Source: Aliikangiella maris (lineage in GTDB: Bacteria > Pseudomonadota > Gammaproteobacteria > Enterobacterales > Kangiellaceae). Taken from it: a DNA stretch of 64,000 nt. The stretch is from NCBI RefSeq assembly GCF_040719265.1, contig NZ_JBFDAH010000022.1:1-64000 (forward strand), in the 5' to 3' direction. Positions 35,114 through 45,455 of the stretch are shown in pieces. Every line of letters begins with the position of its first letter. The first letter of the stretch is position 1. The position numbers and the translations under genes were made by a program. The notes under the pieces are model-generated. The model had not been told where the DNA came from and ran no database searches. It worked only from the letters and a program-made list of their open reading frames with translations.

Positions 35114-35947
35114 TCAATTATTAATTAGCCTGACTTCACGCTGAGGGAATGGTATTTCAACTTGATGCTGTTTTAGCGTATCCCAAATCGTCTGATTGAT
35201 AGCAAACCGGGCGGCATTAATCTGGTTTGATGCAACCCACACCCTGATTTCAAGATTGACACTACTATCACCAAATTCGGCAATCCCCACTAAGGGCTTT
35301 TTATGTTGCTCGACCAATGGATGTTTAGCCATGACAGCTTCCAAAATGTCACAAACCCTATTTAAGTCGCTGCCATAAGCAATGCCAACACTGAGTTCCA
35401 ATAAAGTCAACGCTTTGGAGTTGTGCAAAATTTCTCCAACAATATGCTTGTTAGGAATTGTAATTTCGACACCGTCTTCGGTCACAAGAATCGTGTGTGC
35501 CAGCAAAATATCTTTCACCTGACCACTTTCGCCTTGTACTTTTATCGTGTCACCAACCACAAAAGGACGCGTTAAAATGATATTTAGGCCCGCACTATAG
35601 TTCGATAAGAGCCCCTGAACAGCCAACCCTGCCCCCAAGGAGATAGCTCCCACCGCGGCTAAAAAAGGTGCGACACTGATTCCAATCTTGTTCAAGCAGA
35701 TGATGACCACCATAATGACCACCAGAATTTTGGCAAGATTTGAGATAAATCGCGATAAAGTCACATCTATGTTTTTGTTTTCACAAATTCGCAGCACCAC
35801 TTTGGCGACACGATTGGCGATAAGCAAGCCAATTAATAGAACGATTAAAGCGCCTAATAATTGAAAGCTGTAATTGACAAAAAAGTTAATTACTGTATCG
35901 TAAACGGCCTGCAATTGTGCCAACTCCTGATCAATGTTTTGTTGCAT
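35114..35947 (-). CDS. mscS: MscS-type mechanosensitive channel
   Basis: A 277-residue inner-membrane channel that opens under membrane tension to release solutes after osmotic downshock. Three N-terminal helices are present; the pore-lining helix is AAVGAISLGAGLAVQGLLSN, rich in Gly and Ala as in E. coli MscS. The cytoplasmic beta domain follows (FVVGDTIKVQGESGQV, TIPNKHIVGEILHN) and then an alpha/beta domain. Length matches E. coli MscS (286). Confidence 0.92.
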   Translation of the reverse strand: MQQNIDQELAQLQAVYDTVINFFVNYSFQLLGALIVLLIGLLIANRVAKVVLRICENKNIDVTLSRFISNLAKILVVIMVVIICLNKIGISVAPFLAAVGAISLGAGLAVQGLLSNYSAGLNIILTRPFVVGDTIKVQGESGQVKDILLAHTILVTEDGVEITIPNKHIVGEILHNSKALTLLELSVGIAYGSDLNRVCDILEAVMAKHPLVEQHKKPLVGIAEFGDSSVNLEIRVWVASNQINAARFAINQTIWDTLKQHQVEIPFPQREVRLINN

Positions 35948-36542
35948 AATTTCCTCATAACAGCTTGAAACTGGTGCTAATTAATAGTCAGCTAATAATT
36001 GCCAGCCACCCTCAATATTAATGTGTCACTCTTCAATAATCGGTAGCAATTAATAGCATTTAAATTATAAGAATATTTTTTTTTATATTTTAAAATCTTA
36101 AAGTTGTTTCAACTCATCAATATTTTATTAAACAGTCACCGGGATTTGGTGATTTTAATTCAAAAACACACCTGTTTTTTGACTTTCACCTTCACCTAGA
36201 GGTTTAGTCAGTGCACCAATAATACATTAAAATTCAATACGTTAGAAACAAAATCATTCAAATATTTATCATCTCATATTTTCAACTTAAAGAACTCACA
36301 GCAACCTGCTCCACAGAAAACAACAACCCGTTAATATTGTACTAAACTAAATAGAAACATCAGCCAATTGTCTTCGGGTATAACACCGTTAAGCATTTAG
36401 CATATTAAAAGGTATAAAGTTAAAGCGGTTAATTAATTTGAAGAATATTTCTATGAAATCGAATCCGCGGGTTACCAGTTTAAGTGTCTTCTTGGCCACA
36501 CTTTTTATTTCATTTTTTCCGTAAATAAAAAGTGAGTGTCGA
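35948..36542. other. AT-rich intergenic region before the signalling cluster
   Basis: A 595 bp divergent spacer between mscS and the GAF/PAS hybrid kinase. No gene is supported. A weak hairpin (GTCACC-GGGATTT-GGTGAT near 36135) is visible. Promoters for both flanking genes are expected here but I cannot place them confidently. Confidence 0.4.
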
Positions 36543-39500
36543 ATGCAGCATCCGAATCTTCCAAAAGACGAAAAACAAAGAATTGAAGCTTTACATTCCC
36601 TTTCAATTCTCGATACGTTACCAGACAAACGTTTTGACCGCTTCACTTTACTTGCCAAACAAATTTTTAATGTTGATATCGCGCTAATCTCACTTGTTGA
36701 TATTGATCGTCAATGGTTTAAATCAAAACAAGGATTAGATGTTGAACAAACTGGACGAGACATTTCATTTTGTGGCCACACGATTCTTAACGATACTATT
36801 TTTTATGTCAGTGATGCCAGTCAAGATGAAAGATTTGCCGATAATCCACTGGTAACCGATAAGCCCAATATTCGATTTTATGCCGGTGTGCCGCTTCATA
36901 CTGCACAAAACTATCGCATTGGTACCTTGTGCATCATCGACTCAAAAGCCAGAGAGCTGACGCCGAATGAAATGGCTACATTAGAAAATCTAGCCAACTG
37001 TGTCGAACATGAAATCAACCAGTTAGAGTTTCTCGAACAAAAAGAAAGCCTCAAGCAAAACCAACAGCTCACTAACGCAATTGCCACAGCCCAATCTGAA
37101 TTTATTACAAAAACCAGTCGACGCTCAGCGTTTGAAAGCTTACTGGAAAACCTGCTTGATTTAACCCACAGTGAATATGGCTTTATTGGCGAAGTATTGT
37201 ATGACACCGTCAACTCACCTTATTTAAAAACCTACGCAATCACTAACATTGCCTGGAATGATGAATATAAAGCCATGTATGAAGAAGGCATCGAAGAAGG
37301 GCTCGAATTTACTAACCTCGACTCCCTTTTTGGTCACGTGATGAAAACTCATGAAGCGATTATAGCAAATAATCCCAAAGACGATCCTCGAGGTTGCGGT
37401 ATACCTGAAGGGCACCCCGATTTAAATGCATTTTTGGGGGTTCCGGTCATGCATGGCGAACGAATGGTGGCGATGATAGGGTTAGCCAATCGCCCCGGCG
37501 GCTATTCAGAACAACAAATCGATTTCTTGTCTCCATTTTTATCCACCATAGCGCAATTATTACAGGCTGCCCGTTTACAGCAAAAAAATCACGAAAGTGA
37601 GAGGCGACTCAGGGCCATTATTGAAGCGACCAATATTGGCACCTGGGAATGGAATGTACAAACTGGCGATACGGTGTTTAATGAACGTTGGGCCGAAATT
37701 GTCGGCTATACGCTCGAAGAGTTGGCACCCGTTAATATTGAAACCTGGATGAGTCTGGCGCATCCAGATGATTTAAAAGATTTGGATAAAGTATTAAACC
37801 AGCACTTTGATGGTGAATTGGATTTTTACGAATTCCAGTGCCGTATGAAACACAAAGCCGGTCATTGGGTTTGGGTACACGATCGCGGACAAGTCTATAC
37901 CTGGACCAGAGACAATAAGCCCTTATTGATGTACGGTACTCACGCTGATATCACTCATGCAAAAAATGCGGAAATGTTGCTTAAAGAGTCACGCAAAGAG
38001 CTACAATCATTTTTTGATTTATCACTTAACTTTTTATGTATTGCCAATACTTTAGGTTATTTCGAAAAAGTTAACACCACGTTTATTAAAGCGCTGGGTT
38101 ATGATGAGCAAGAATTGTTATCCGTTCCCTTTATTGAATTTGTTCACCCTGATGATATTGACAAAACCTTCAACAAAATAAAAAATCTCGCTAAAGGCAT
38201 TCCGACGACCTCTTTTGTCAATCGGTATCGATGCCATGATAATCACTACATAACTCTACTTTGGAACTGTGCGCCCGATGTAACCACCGGTAAAGTTTAT
38301 GCAACCGCAGTAGATATTACCAATCAAAAAATTCATGAGCAGGCACTGCGCGATCAGGCGGAACACACACTGGCAATTTTAAATAATATGGTCGATGGTT
38401 TAATTACCATTGATGAACACGGCATTATTGATTCGGTTAATCCCACCTCAGAAAAAATCTTTGGTTATACCATTCAAGAGATGCAAGGCCAAAATATAAA
38501 AATGCTGATGCCAAGCCCTCATCGTGAAAATCACGATGATTATTTAAAAAATTACCAAAATGGCGGTATTCCTAAAGTCATCGGTTTTAATCGCGAAGTT
38601 GAAGGTCGGCGAAAAAATGGCACGTTGTTTCCAGTAGAACTCGCGGTTTCAGAAATCACTCGTTCGGGCAAACCCATGTATGTAGGATTATTGCGAGATA
38701 TTTCAGAAAGAAAACGTATCGATAAAATGAAAACGGAATTTGTCTCTATTGTCAGTCATGAATTGCGTACTCCGCTGACTTCAATTTCAGGTGCACTCGG
38801 GCTTGTTAATGGTGGTGCACTCGGCGAAGTACCCGAAGGAATAAAAAACATTCTGACTATTGCGCAAAATAACAGCCTGCGCTTAACTTATTTAATTAAT
38901 GATCTGCTTGATATGGAAAAACTGGTTGCTGGAAAAATGCATTTCGATATGCAACACTTTCTCCTGAAAGCTTTACTAGAAAATGCCGTTGAAGCCAATC
39001 AGCCCTATGGCGCCAAAAAGAACATCTCTCTGGTGATATCTCCAACAGTGCCCGATGTGTTAATCAGCGTCGATAATAATCGTTTTATGCAAATATTATC
39101 GAATCTGTTATCCAATGCCGTTAAATTTTCGCCACAAAATAATTTAGTAACGATAGATGCCATGCAAATCAGTAATCGTGTTAAAATCACTGTCAGCGAT
39201 AATGGTCCGGGAATTCCTAAAGAATTTTACCCGCGTATTTTTAAAAAATTTGCCCAGGCAGACTCTTCCGACTCTCGTAAAAAAGATGGAACAGGATTAG
39301 GACTCGCCATAACTAAAGCTTTGGTCGAACGAATGAATGGCAGCATCGGTTTTGAATCGACTGAAGGTAAAGGAACGAGTTTTTATTTTGTATTACCAAC
39401 ACTGCAAACCAATAAACAAATATCAGGCAACCAGGAAGTTTCAAGCAATCAAATTAATATTCTGGTCATTGAGGATAATCCCGATGTCGCTGAACTACTG

Positions 39501-40199
39501 AGCTATATTTTAATTGACCACCATTATCATGTTGATGTGGTATATAGTGGAGAATCAGCATTAGAAGCTATCAAACATAAATCTTATGACTTAATAACCA
39601 TAGACTTGTTTTTACCCGGCCTGTCTGGTGAGCAAGTTATTGGGCAAATCAGAAAAAATGCCAGCACCAAAGTAACCCCAATTATTATTATCACCGCCCA
39701 TTATGAAAATATTCACAACATTATCAGTCAGCACAACAAGTTAATCAGCTGGATCAGCAAACCAATCGATCAATTTCAATTAATTAAAAAGGTTAAACAT
39801 TTGCTGGACACCGCCAGCAAGCCTTCATTAAGAATTTTGCATATCGAAGATGACACCGCTTTTCATCTAGTTATTAAACAAATGGCGGGAAGTGATTATA
39901 CATTGCGTCACGCAGAAGATTTAAAAACGGCTAAACTACTTATCAATCAAGAAATATTTGACATCGTTTTGGTCGACGCAGAATTGGCTGAAAGTGGTAA
40001 CCACCTGATTATTGAGCAATTAAAAAGCGCTCAACATGTACCAGAAATCATTCTGTTATCAGCCAAGGAAGTGCCTGTTGAACTCAGCAAACAGGTTGAC
40101 AGTGTCTTATTAAGATCGAAAATTTCGCCACTGGAAATTAAAGCAATACTTAAAAAACACACCATTCTTAAACAAAATAAGGAGAAGCTCCATGAGTAA
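36543..40199 (+). CDS. Hybrid histidine kinase: GAF-GAF-PAS-PAS-PAS-HisKA-HATPase-REC-REC
   Basis: A 1218-residue soluble kinase. GAF domains at about 25-160 and 190-345, PAS domains near 355-475, 480-600 and 610-720, HisKA with H739 (SIVSHELRTPLTS), HATPase (GTGLGLAITKAL) and two receivers with Asp about 1021 (LITIDLFLPG) and 1145 (VLVDAELAES). No membrane segment is evident, so it senses a cytoplasmic signal. Its third PAS, HisKA, HATPase and receiver region is close in sequence to the kinase at 27728, suggesting common origin. Its stop overlaps the next receiver gene by eight bases. Confidence 0.9.
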   Translation: MQHPNLPKDEKQRIEALHSLSILDTLPDKRFDRFTLLAKQIFNVDIALISLVDIDRQWFKSKQGLDVEQTGRDISFCGHTILNDTIFYVSDASQDERFADNPLVTDKPNIRFYAGVPLHTAQNYRIGTLCIIDSKARELTPNEMATLENLANCVEHEINQLEFLEQKESLKQNQQLTNAIATAQSEFITKTSRRSAFESLLENLLDLTHSEYGFIGEVLYDTVNSPYLKTYAITNIAWNDEYKAMYEEGIEEGLEFTNLDSLFGHVMKTHEAIIANNPKDDPRGCGIPEGHPDLNAFLGVPVMHGERMVAMIGLANRPGGYSEQQIDFLSPFLSTIAQLLQAARLQQKNHESERRLRAIIEATNIGTWEWNVQTGDTVFNERWAEIVGYTLEELAPVNIETWMSLAHPDDLKDLDKVLNQHFDGELDFYEFQCRMKHKAGHWVWVHDRGQVYTWTRDNKPLLMYGTHADITHAKNAEMLLKESRKELQSFFDLSLNFLCIANTLGYFEKVNTTFIKALGYDEQELLSVPFIEFVHPDDIDKTFNKIKNLAKGIPTTSFVNRYRCHDNHYITLLWNCAPDVTTGKVYATAVDITNQKIHEQALRDQAEHTLAILNNMVDGLITIDEHGIIDSVNPTSEKIFGYTIQEMQGQNIKMLMPSPHRENHDDYLKNYQNGGIPKVIGFNREVEGRRKNGTLFPVELAVSEITRSGKPMYVGLLRDISERKRIDKMKTEFVSIVSHELRTPLTSISGALGLVNGGALGEVPEGIKNILTIAQNNSLRLTYLINDLLDMEKLVAGKMHFDMQHFLLKALLENAVEANQPYGAKKNISLVISPTVPDVLISVDNNRFMQILSNLLSNAVKFSPQNNLVTIDAMQISNRVKITVSDNGPGIPKEFYPRIFKKFAQADSSDSRKKDGTGLGLAITKALVERMNGSIGFESTEGKGTSFYFVLPTLQTNKQISGNQEVSSNQINILVIEDNPDVAELLSYILIDHHYHVDVVYSGESALEAIKHKSYDLITIDLFLPGLSGEQVIGQIRKNASTKVTPIIIITAHYENIHNIISQHNKLISWISKPIDQFQLIKKVKHLLDTASKPSLRILHIEDDTAFHLVIKQMAGSDYTLRHAEDLKTAKLLINQEIFDIVLVDAELAESGNHLIIEQLKSAQHVPEIILLSAKEVPVELSKQVDSVLLRSKISPLEIKAILKKHTILKQNKEKLHE

Positions 40200-40578
40200 A
40201 CTACAAAAAATACTGTATGTTGAGGACGAAATCGACATTCAAAAAGTTGCTCAATTAGCTTTAGAAATGGTAGGTGCGCTAACGGTCAAAGTGTGTTCAT
40301 CAGGAGAAGAAGCCTTGCAGGAAGCTGAAAGTTTTGCACCGGATATGATATTGCTTGATGTGATGATGCCCGGCATGGATGGTCCTACCACACTAAAAGA
40401 ATTGCGAAAAATCTCAACATTGACCCATATTCCGGTTGCATTTATGACAGCAAAAGTACAACCTTCTGAGATTGAACATTTTAAATCACTCGGCGCATTG
40501 GATGTGATCGCTAAACCATTTGATCCAATGGAATTATCTAATCACGTTCAGAAAATTTGGGAATCCAGGAATGGCTGA
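40192..40578 (+). CDS. Stand-alone receiver domain (CheY-like)
   Basis: A 128-residue single receiver. Acidic pocket EDE (11-13), phosphoacceptor D56 (MILLDVMMPG), switch Thr in FMTAKV and Lys in AKPFDP. No output domain, so it is probably a shuttle between kinases and Hpt domains, or an allosteric regulator. It overlaps both neighbours by eight bases, implying tight co-translation. Confidence 0.92.
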   Translation: MSKLQKILYVEDEIDIQKVAQLALEMVGALTVKVCSSGEEALQEAESFAPDMILLDVMMPGMDGPTTLKELRKISTLTHIPVAFMTAKVQPSEIEHFKSLGALDVIAKPFDPMELSNHVQKIWESRNG

Positions 40579-42265
40579 ACTGTCAAAAGAAGAACTCATA
40601 CAACAAAAGCTAGATAAGCTTAAGGCGGACTATTATGCTCATTTACCTGACGAAATCGATCAGTTAATTGCCTTAACCAAAAAATTGAAAAATGAAGAAT
40701 CCAGTCGTGAAAAATTTCATGAACTACACGTACGCTTACATAAGATTACGGGTTCGGCAGGTACCTTTGGCAGTAATAACCTGAGTGCTCATGCACGCAA
40801 ACTCGAGCGCAAAGTAAAAAACTGGTTGCAAGATCCTCTCAGCGAAATTACACGCGATGAAATTAAGCTTTTTATTACAACTATTAAGCAGTTGAAAAAA
40901 GACTTAAATAATGAATTAAACCACGTCAATAAACACAAATTTTCATTAGTCCCTTCCAATACGGGACCTGCCCCATCAAAAACCTACAATATCTGGATTG
41001 TCGATGATGACACTTTTTTGGTTGATGAACTTTCTTATCAGATCGAATCATTTGGCTATAAAACACGAAAATTCAACAAGCTCTCAGCACTCAAACTTGC
41101 CTTAAAATCGAATGAGCCAGACTTGATTTTACTGGATGTTATCTTTGAAAACGACGAAAAATCCACCGACTTAATCAGCCTGATGCCAGAGCTCAACAGC
41201 AGCCGCTCGCCAATTATATTTATGTCGTCTACTGATGAATTTGATACTCGAATTAAAGCCGCACAAATCGGTGCGCAAGGCTTTTTTATCAAACCTCTTG
41301 ATGTTCCCAGTTTAATTAATCGCGTTGTTCAACTGTTTGAGCGCAAACGAGCCCCTGCTAAACGTGTACTGATCGTCGATGATGACAAACGCTTGGCAGA
41401 ACATTATCGATTAGTTTTTGAATCGGCAAATATCGAAGCCGAAATTTTAGAAAACCCGACAGAAATTATTAATAAAGTAAATCAGTTTCGTCCTGAGTTA
41501 ATTTTAATGGACCTGTATATGCCAGACTACTTTGGACCGGATTTGGCCGGTGTCGTCAGACAATACGAAAATTGGGCAAGTTTACCGATTGTATTTTTAT
41601 CTTCAGAAACTGATCTTGATAAACAAATTGATGCTATGCAGTATGGTGCAGATGACTTTTTAACCAAACCCATCTCGGACAGTCAACTACTTTCTGCTGT
41701 GCGCAGCCGGATTAATCGTGCGCGGCAGTTAGAAGCATTAATATCCAGAGACAGTTTAACTGGGTTATTAAAGCATTCGTCTATCAAAGATGCGGTAGAA
41801 AATGAAATTAGTCGAGCACAGCGCAATCAATCATCGGTGAGTGTTGCCATGCTCGATATTGATTCATTCAAACAGGTTAACGATACCTATGGTCATGCCA
41901 CAGGTGATGTTGTGATTTGTGCCATTGCCATGTTATTACGTCAAAGACTCAGACAATATGACATTATTGGCCGTTATGGGGGCGAAGAGTTTGTCATTAT
42001 TTTGCCAGAGTGCAGTCTACAGCAAACTTTACAAATATTAGATGACGTCAGACAACGCTTTTCAACAGTTAAATTTCGTCATCAAGATAGTGAGTTTTGT
42101 TGTACCATTTCTATTGGTTTTGCCATGAACACTGACTTTCCCGGTCGCAATGGTTCTGAATTACTAATTCAAGCTGACAATGCACTATATTATGCCAAAA
42201 GAACGGGGCGCAATCAGACCATTAACGCCCACCAATTAACTGAGATGAGCGAGAGTTATGAATAA
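40571..42265 (+). CDS. Hpt-REC-REC-GGDEF diguanylate cyclase
   Basis: A 564-residue protein. The start is ATG 40571, inside the end of the previous gene, since the longer frame from 40520 overlaps that gene out of frame. Hpt domain with His57 (RLHKITGSAGTFG), receiver 1 (VDDDTFL, then LILLDVIFEN), receiver 2 (VDDDKRL, then LILMDLYMPD) and a GGDEF domain with active-site GGEEF preceded by the inhibitory-site RQYD. It probably makes c-di-GMP when the receivers are phosphorylated. An Hpt and two receivers in one output protein allow it to act as both relay and output. Confidence 0.9.
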   Translation: MAELSKEELIQQKLDKLKADYYAHLPDEIDQLIALTKKLKNEESSREKFHELHVRLHKITGSAGTFGSNNLSAHARKLERKVKNWLQDPLSEITRDEIKLFITTIKQLKKDLNNELNHVNKHKFSLVPSNTGPAPSKTYNIWIVDDDTFLVDELSYQIESFGYKTRKFNKLSALKLALKSNEPDLILLDVIFENDEKSTDLISLMPELNSSRSPIIFMSSTDEFDTRIKAAQIGAQGFFIKPLDVPSLINRVVQLFERKRAPAKRVLIVDDDKRLAEHYRLVFESANIEAEILENPTEIINKVNQFRPELILMDLYMPDYFGPDLAGVVRQYENWASLPIVFLSSETDLDKQIDAMQYGADDFLTKPISDSQLLSAVRSRINRARQLEALISRDSLTGLLKHSSIKDAVENEISRAQRNQSSVSVAMLDIDSFKQVNDTYGHATGDVVICAIAMLLRQRLRQYDIIGRYGGEEFVIILPECSLQQTLQILDDVRQRFSTVKFRHQDSEFCCTISIGFAMNTDFPGRNGSELLIQADNALYYAKRTGRNQTINAHQLTEMSESYE

Positions 42266-42306
42266 AATAGCAATCGCTTTGCTATGTGAATGAGAAGCAT
42301 GATCTG

Positions 42307-43071
42307 ATGAACAATAATCCAGAAGCATTTCATCATTTGCTGGATCAAATACGCAATGATTTTTTGGTTGAATTACCAGAACGCTGTGACTACCTTGAAG
42401 ATCTCACTTTTCAATTAGAAAAAGAACCTGACGATAAAAAAATATTTAACGAAATTTTTAGAGCCGTACATAGCTTAAAGGGTTCTGGCGGGATACACGG
42501 TTTAACCATATTAACTCGACTATGTCATCAGTTTGAAAACTTACTCAACTTATTCACTAACAAAAGCCAATTAACTGAATCAGTTATCTCCAGCATTTTT
42601 ACTTTTATCGATCTCATTCGACAAATCGCAACGCTCAGTTTAACCGAAAAAAAACCTGACTTTTCAGCGCTGGAAATTGCAATCGAGCAGATTATTTCGC
42701 GCCATTTTCATCGCGAGAAATCAGGTTTTGTGATTGAATCTTCACCAATGATGGCCAGTCTATACCTGCAAACACTTGAAAACCTCCCCATACATTTACG
42801 TGTTAGTACAAATGGGCTCGAAGGCTTAACTGTTTTACTACGCGAGTCTTTTGATTTTATTATTGTTGGTAAAGAGTTAAATGAGTTAAATGGTATTGCA
42901 CTCATCGCGGCATTAAGATATTCACAATCGCAAAATGCTAACATTCCAGCCTTATTTGTTACCAGCAAATACTCAAAAAACCTCGATGAACTATCAACAA
43001 CAACGGTCATTCAAAAAGACCAGAATCTTGCAGATAATCTTTATCAAGCGGTTGAAAGTATTATTAGCTAA
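42307..43071 (+). CDS. Hpt protein with a degenerate receiver domain
   Basis: A 254-residue protein (an in-frame ATG at 42286 has no ribosome site). The N-terminal Hpt has the phosphorylatable His in AVHSLKGSGG. The C-terminal half follows the receiver fold (FVIESSPMMASLYL) but the usual phosphoacceptor Asp of LxxLD is Gly (FIIVGKELNELNG), so it cannot be phosphorylated in the normal way. It may act as a docking module for one of the kinases nearby. Confidence 0.8.
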   Translation: MNNNPEAFHHLLDQIRNDFLVELPERCDYLEDLTFQLEKEPDDKKIFNEIFRAVHSLKGSGGIHGLTILTRLCHQFENLLNLFTNKSQLTESVISSIFTFIDLIRQIATLSLTEKKPDFSALEIAIEQIISRHFHREKSGFVIESSPMMASLYLQTLENLPIHLRVSTNGLEGLTVLLRESFDFIIVGKELNELNGIALIAALRYSQSQNANIPALFVTSKYSKNLDELSTTTVIQKDQNLADNLYQAVESIIS

Positions 43072-43092
43072 TTAATAATTTTTTAATCCAGA

Positions 43093-43110
43093 GAATACAA
43101 TTATTCTCAA
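43093..43110. terminator. Weak hairpin after the Hpt gene
   Basis: A perfect GAGAATA/TATTCTC inverted repeat with a four-base loop, 21 bases after the stop of the Hpt gene. AT-rich and with only a short T-tract after it; a weak terminator candidate. The rest of the 278 bp gap to the next gene holds nothing I can support. Confidence 0.35.
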
Positions 43111-43349
43111 TCCTTTTCGGCTTTTAGATAAAATTTCTATGAAAGCCAACTATCAGGTAATGATTTGGAATAACCACTTGACTTGCCAACATATTACGCT
43201 TGATTTTTTACTATTCCAAACTAGGCTAAGTAGATGATAAGAAATATCTGACAGCTTCTGTGTAACAACGCTGACTTTGATCGAGTCAAAACGTTAAGCT
43301 AAAACTAAATATTGTCGTAACAAGGAATAAGGATTGAACATAGCCGATA

Positions 43350-45455
43350 ATGGAACCCAAACTGTCGCTCGCACAATCAGAAGTCCCGATTATCTACCCC
43401 AATAATCCCAAAAGTTGGATGAAGGTAGCCAGCCAGTGTATCGCTATAGCTAACTCTGGTGGTGGCATTTTGCGACTACAGCTTCCTTCCGATGCAAATC
43501 CAACCAGCTTATTTAGCCGCTTTACCAAGAAAATCAGTCAACTCACGACTGCGCTAGAATATACCGCAATAGAAGATTGCCAATCGCTAATTGACCATAT
43601 TCCTTCACATACGCGAGAATTCAAAGTCGCCAAAGTATCGAAAAACGCACAAGAGCTAATACTGAAAATTTATCCTACGCTTGCCACTCTGACATCGACC
43701 ATTGATGCAAACAACCATTATGCGCCTTCTCCTGATGTGGCCGTTGATAGCTGCAAACAAGGTCTGTTTGATCTATTGGCAGGAATACAGTTTTCTCCTC
43801 AACCTTATCTAATGCTTGATAGCAAAGGAGCAATAATTAGTTTAAATATTGCTTCAAAAAACTTACTGGGGATTCATCAAGATCCCCCCTACGACTTAAC
43901 TTTTCATGACTTTTTACTCGATCAATCAGCAGAAAATTCATTTGAAAAAATCAGCGCCTATATTAGTAACCGACAAGTTTGGCAAGGCACATTGCAATTA
44001 CAAGATACAATACAACAAACAATTCCAGTTGAAATTAGTATGACGCCTATCTGGCATGGAGAAAGCACACCTAATCGATTATTTGTTCAACTGAAAGATA
44101 GACGTAATGAAATTGCCAATGAACAACAATTAAAAAGACTGGCGTTTTATGATCCAACAACCGGATTAGCAAATCGAGCATTACTGAAAGACCGACTAAG
44201 TATGGCACTTGCCAGTCAACGCAGACAACGTCTTTATGGCGCATTATTATTTATTGATTTAGATCATTTTAAACAAATCAATGATGTACATGGACACAGC
44301 GAAGGTGATGCGGTATTAAAAAAATGTGCTACTCGTTTATTAAAAAACTTAAGACAAGATGATACGCTGGCAAGAATTGGCGGTGATGAATTTGTTGCCT
44401 TATTACTTGGATTTGGCGCTAGCTTTTTTGCTGCACAAATTCAAGCCAAAGCGATTGCTGAAAAGTTGCTCGCCTCATTAGACAAGCCTTTAGTTGTCAA
44501 TGGTCATCAATATTATATTCAAGCCAGTATTGGCATAACCCTTTTTCCCAAAGCGCTGGAAACAGCCGAAGACTTATTGCGTGAAGCAGATACCGCCATG
44601 TATGGAGCAAAAGCAGCAGGCAGAAACACTGTATTAGTTTTTGAATCATCCATGTATCAAGCAGTCAGAAAGCGATTTCGTATTGAACGAGAACTACGCG
44701 AGGCCATTCGGCAAAAACAATTCGAACTTTATTTTCAACCACAAGTTGACGATCATCATCAAATTTCTTCCTGGGAAGTTTTAATTCGCTGGAACCATCC
44801 ACAACAAGGCGTGGTTTCACCGATGGAATTTATCAGTATTGCGGAAGAAACTGGACAAATCATTCCCATTGGTGATTGGGTACTCGATAAAACCTGCGAA
44901 ATACTCGGACAATGTGAGCGAGCCGGAAAGCCGGTGGCGCTTTCTGCCAATATCAGCGCACGCCAATTTAAAGATACACAATTTGTTGGCAATCTCAAAA
45001 AACACATTCGCCATCATCAAATTGATGCCAATAATCTCACACTTGAAATGACTGAAAGCTTATTGATAGAAGATGCCACAGCAACCGCCGAAACAATGCA
45101 TGAACTGGCAAAACTAGGTATTAACTTTTCAATTGATGATTTTGGTACGGGTTATTCGAATTTAAAATACTTACGTCAACTGCCGCTAAAAGAATTAAAA
45201 ATTGATAAGTCATTTATTCAAAATATTTGCGAGAATAACAACGATGCTGCCGTTGTCAAAACCATGTTATCTCTGGCAGCACATCTGAATTTGTATGTAG
45301 TCGCAGAAGGTGTTGAAGAAAAGCGGCAATCACAGTTTTTAAACAAACTTGCGAAAATTAAAATGCAAGGCTATCTTTTTGGTAAACCCATCCCAACCAG
45401 TATTTTTCTCAATCAATGGTTGCAAAACTATAACAAATTGCGAGATGTCCCTTGA
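43350..45455 (+). CDS. PAS-GGDEF-EAL c-di-GMP enzyme with an AlbA-like N-terminal region
   Basis: A 701-residue protein. The first 110 residues (CIAIANSGGGILRLQLPS) faintly resemble the AlbA_2 domain of Schlafen-like proteins; I am not sure. A PAS domain follows (about 145-250), then GGDEF with an intact ARIGGDEF and inhibitory-site RQDD, and an EAL domain with EVL in place of EAL (SWEVLIRWNHP), plus DDFGTGYSNL and KIDKSFI. Both the synthase and phosphodiesterase active sites look usable. It overlaps the next gene by four bases. Confidence 0.85.
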   Translation: MEPKLSLAQSEVPIIYPNNPKSWMKVASQCIAIANSGGGILRLQLPSDANPTSLFSRFTKKISQLTTALEYTAIEDCQSLIDHIPSHTREFKVAKVSKNAQELILKIYPTLATLTSTIDANNHYAPSPDVAVDSCKQGLFDLLAGIQFSPQPYLMLDSKGAIISLNIASKNLLGIHQDPPYDLTFHDFLLDQSAENSFEKISAYISNRQVWQGTLQLQDTIQQTIPVEISMTPIWHGESTPNRLFVQLKDRRNEIANEQQLKRLAFYDPTTGLANRALLKDRLSMALASQRRQRLYGALLFIDLDHFKQINDVHGHSEGDAVLKKCATRLLKNLRQDDTLARIGGDEFVALLLGFGASFFAAQIQAKAIAEKLLASLDKPLVVNGHQYYIQASIGITLFPKALETAEDLLREADTAMYGAKAAGRNTVLVFESSMYQAVRKRFRIERELREAIRQKQFELYFQPQVDDHHQISSWEVLIRWNHPQQGVVSPMEFISIAEETGQIIPIGDWVLDKTCEILGQCERAGKPVALSANISARQFKDTQFVGNLKKHIRHHQIDANNLTLEMTESLLIEDATATAETMHELAKLGINFSIDDFGTGYSNLKYLRQLPLKELKIDKSFIQNICENNNDAAVVKTMLSLAAHLNLYVVAEGVEEKRQSQFLNKLAKIKMQGYLFGKPIPTSIFLNQWLQNYNKLRDVP

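Noticed and set aside
40520..40570. Longer start for the Hpt-REC-REC-GGDEF gene
   Set aside because: The extension lies within the previous receiver gene in another frame; ATG 40571 gives the normal eight-base overlap.
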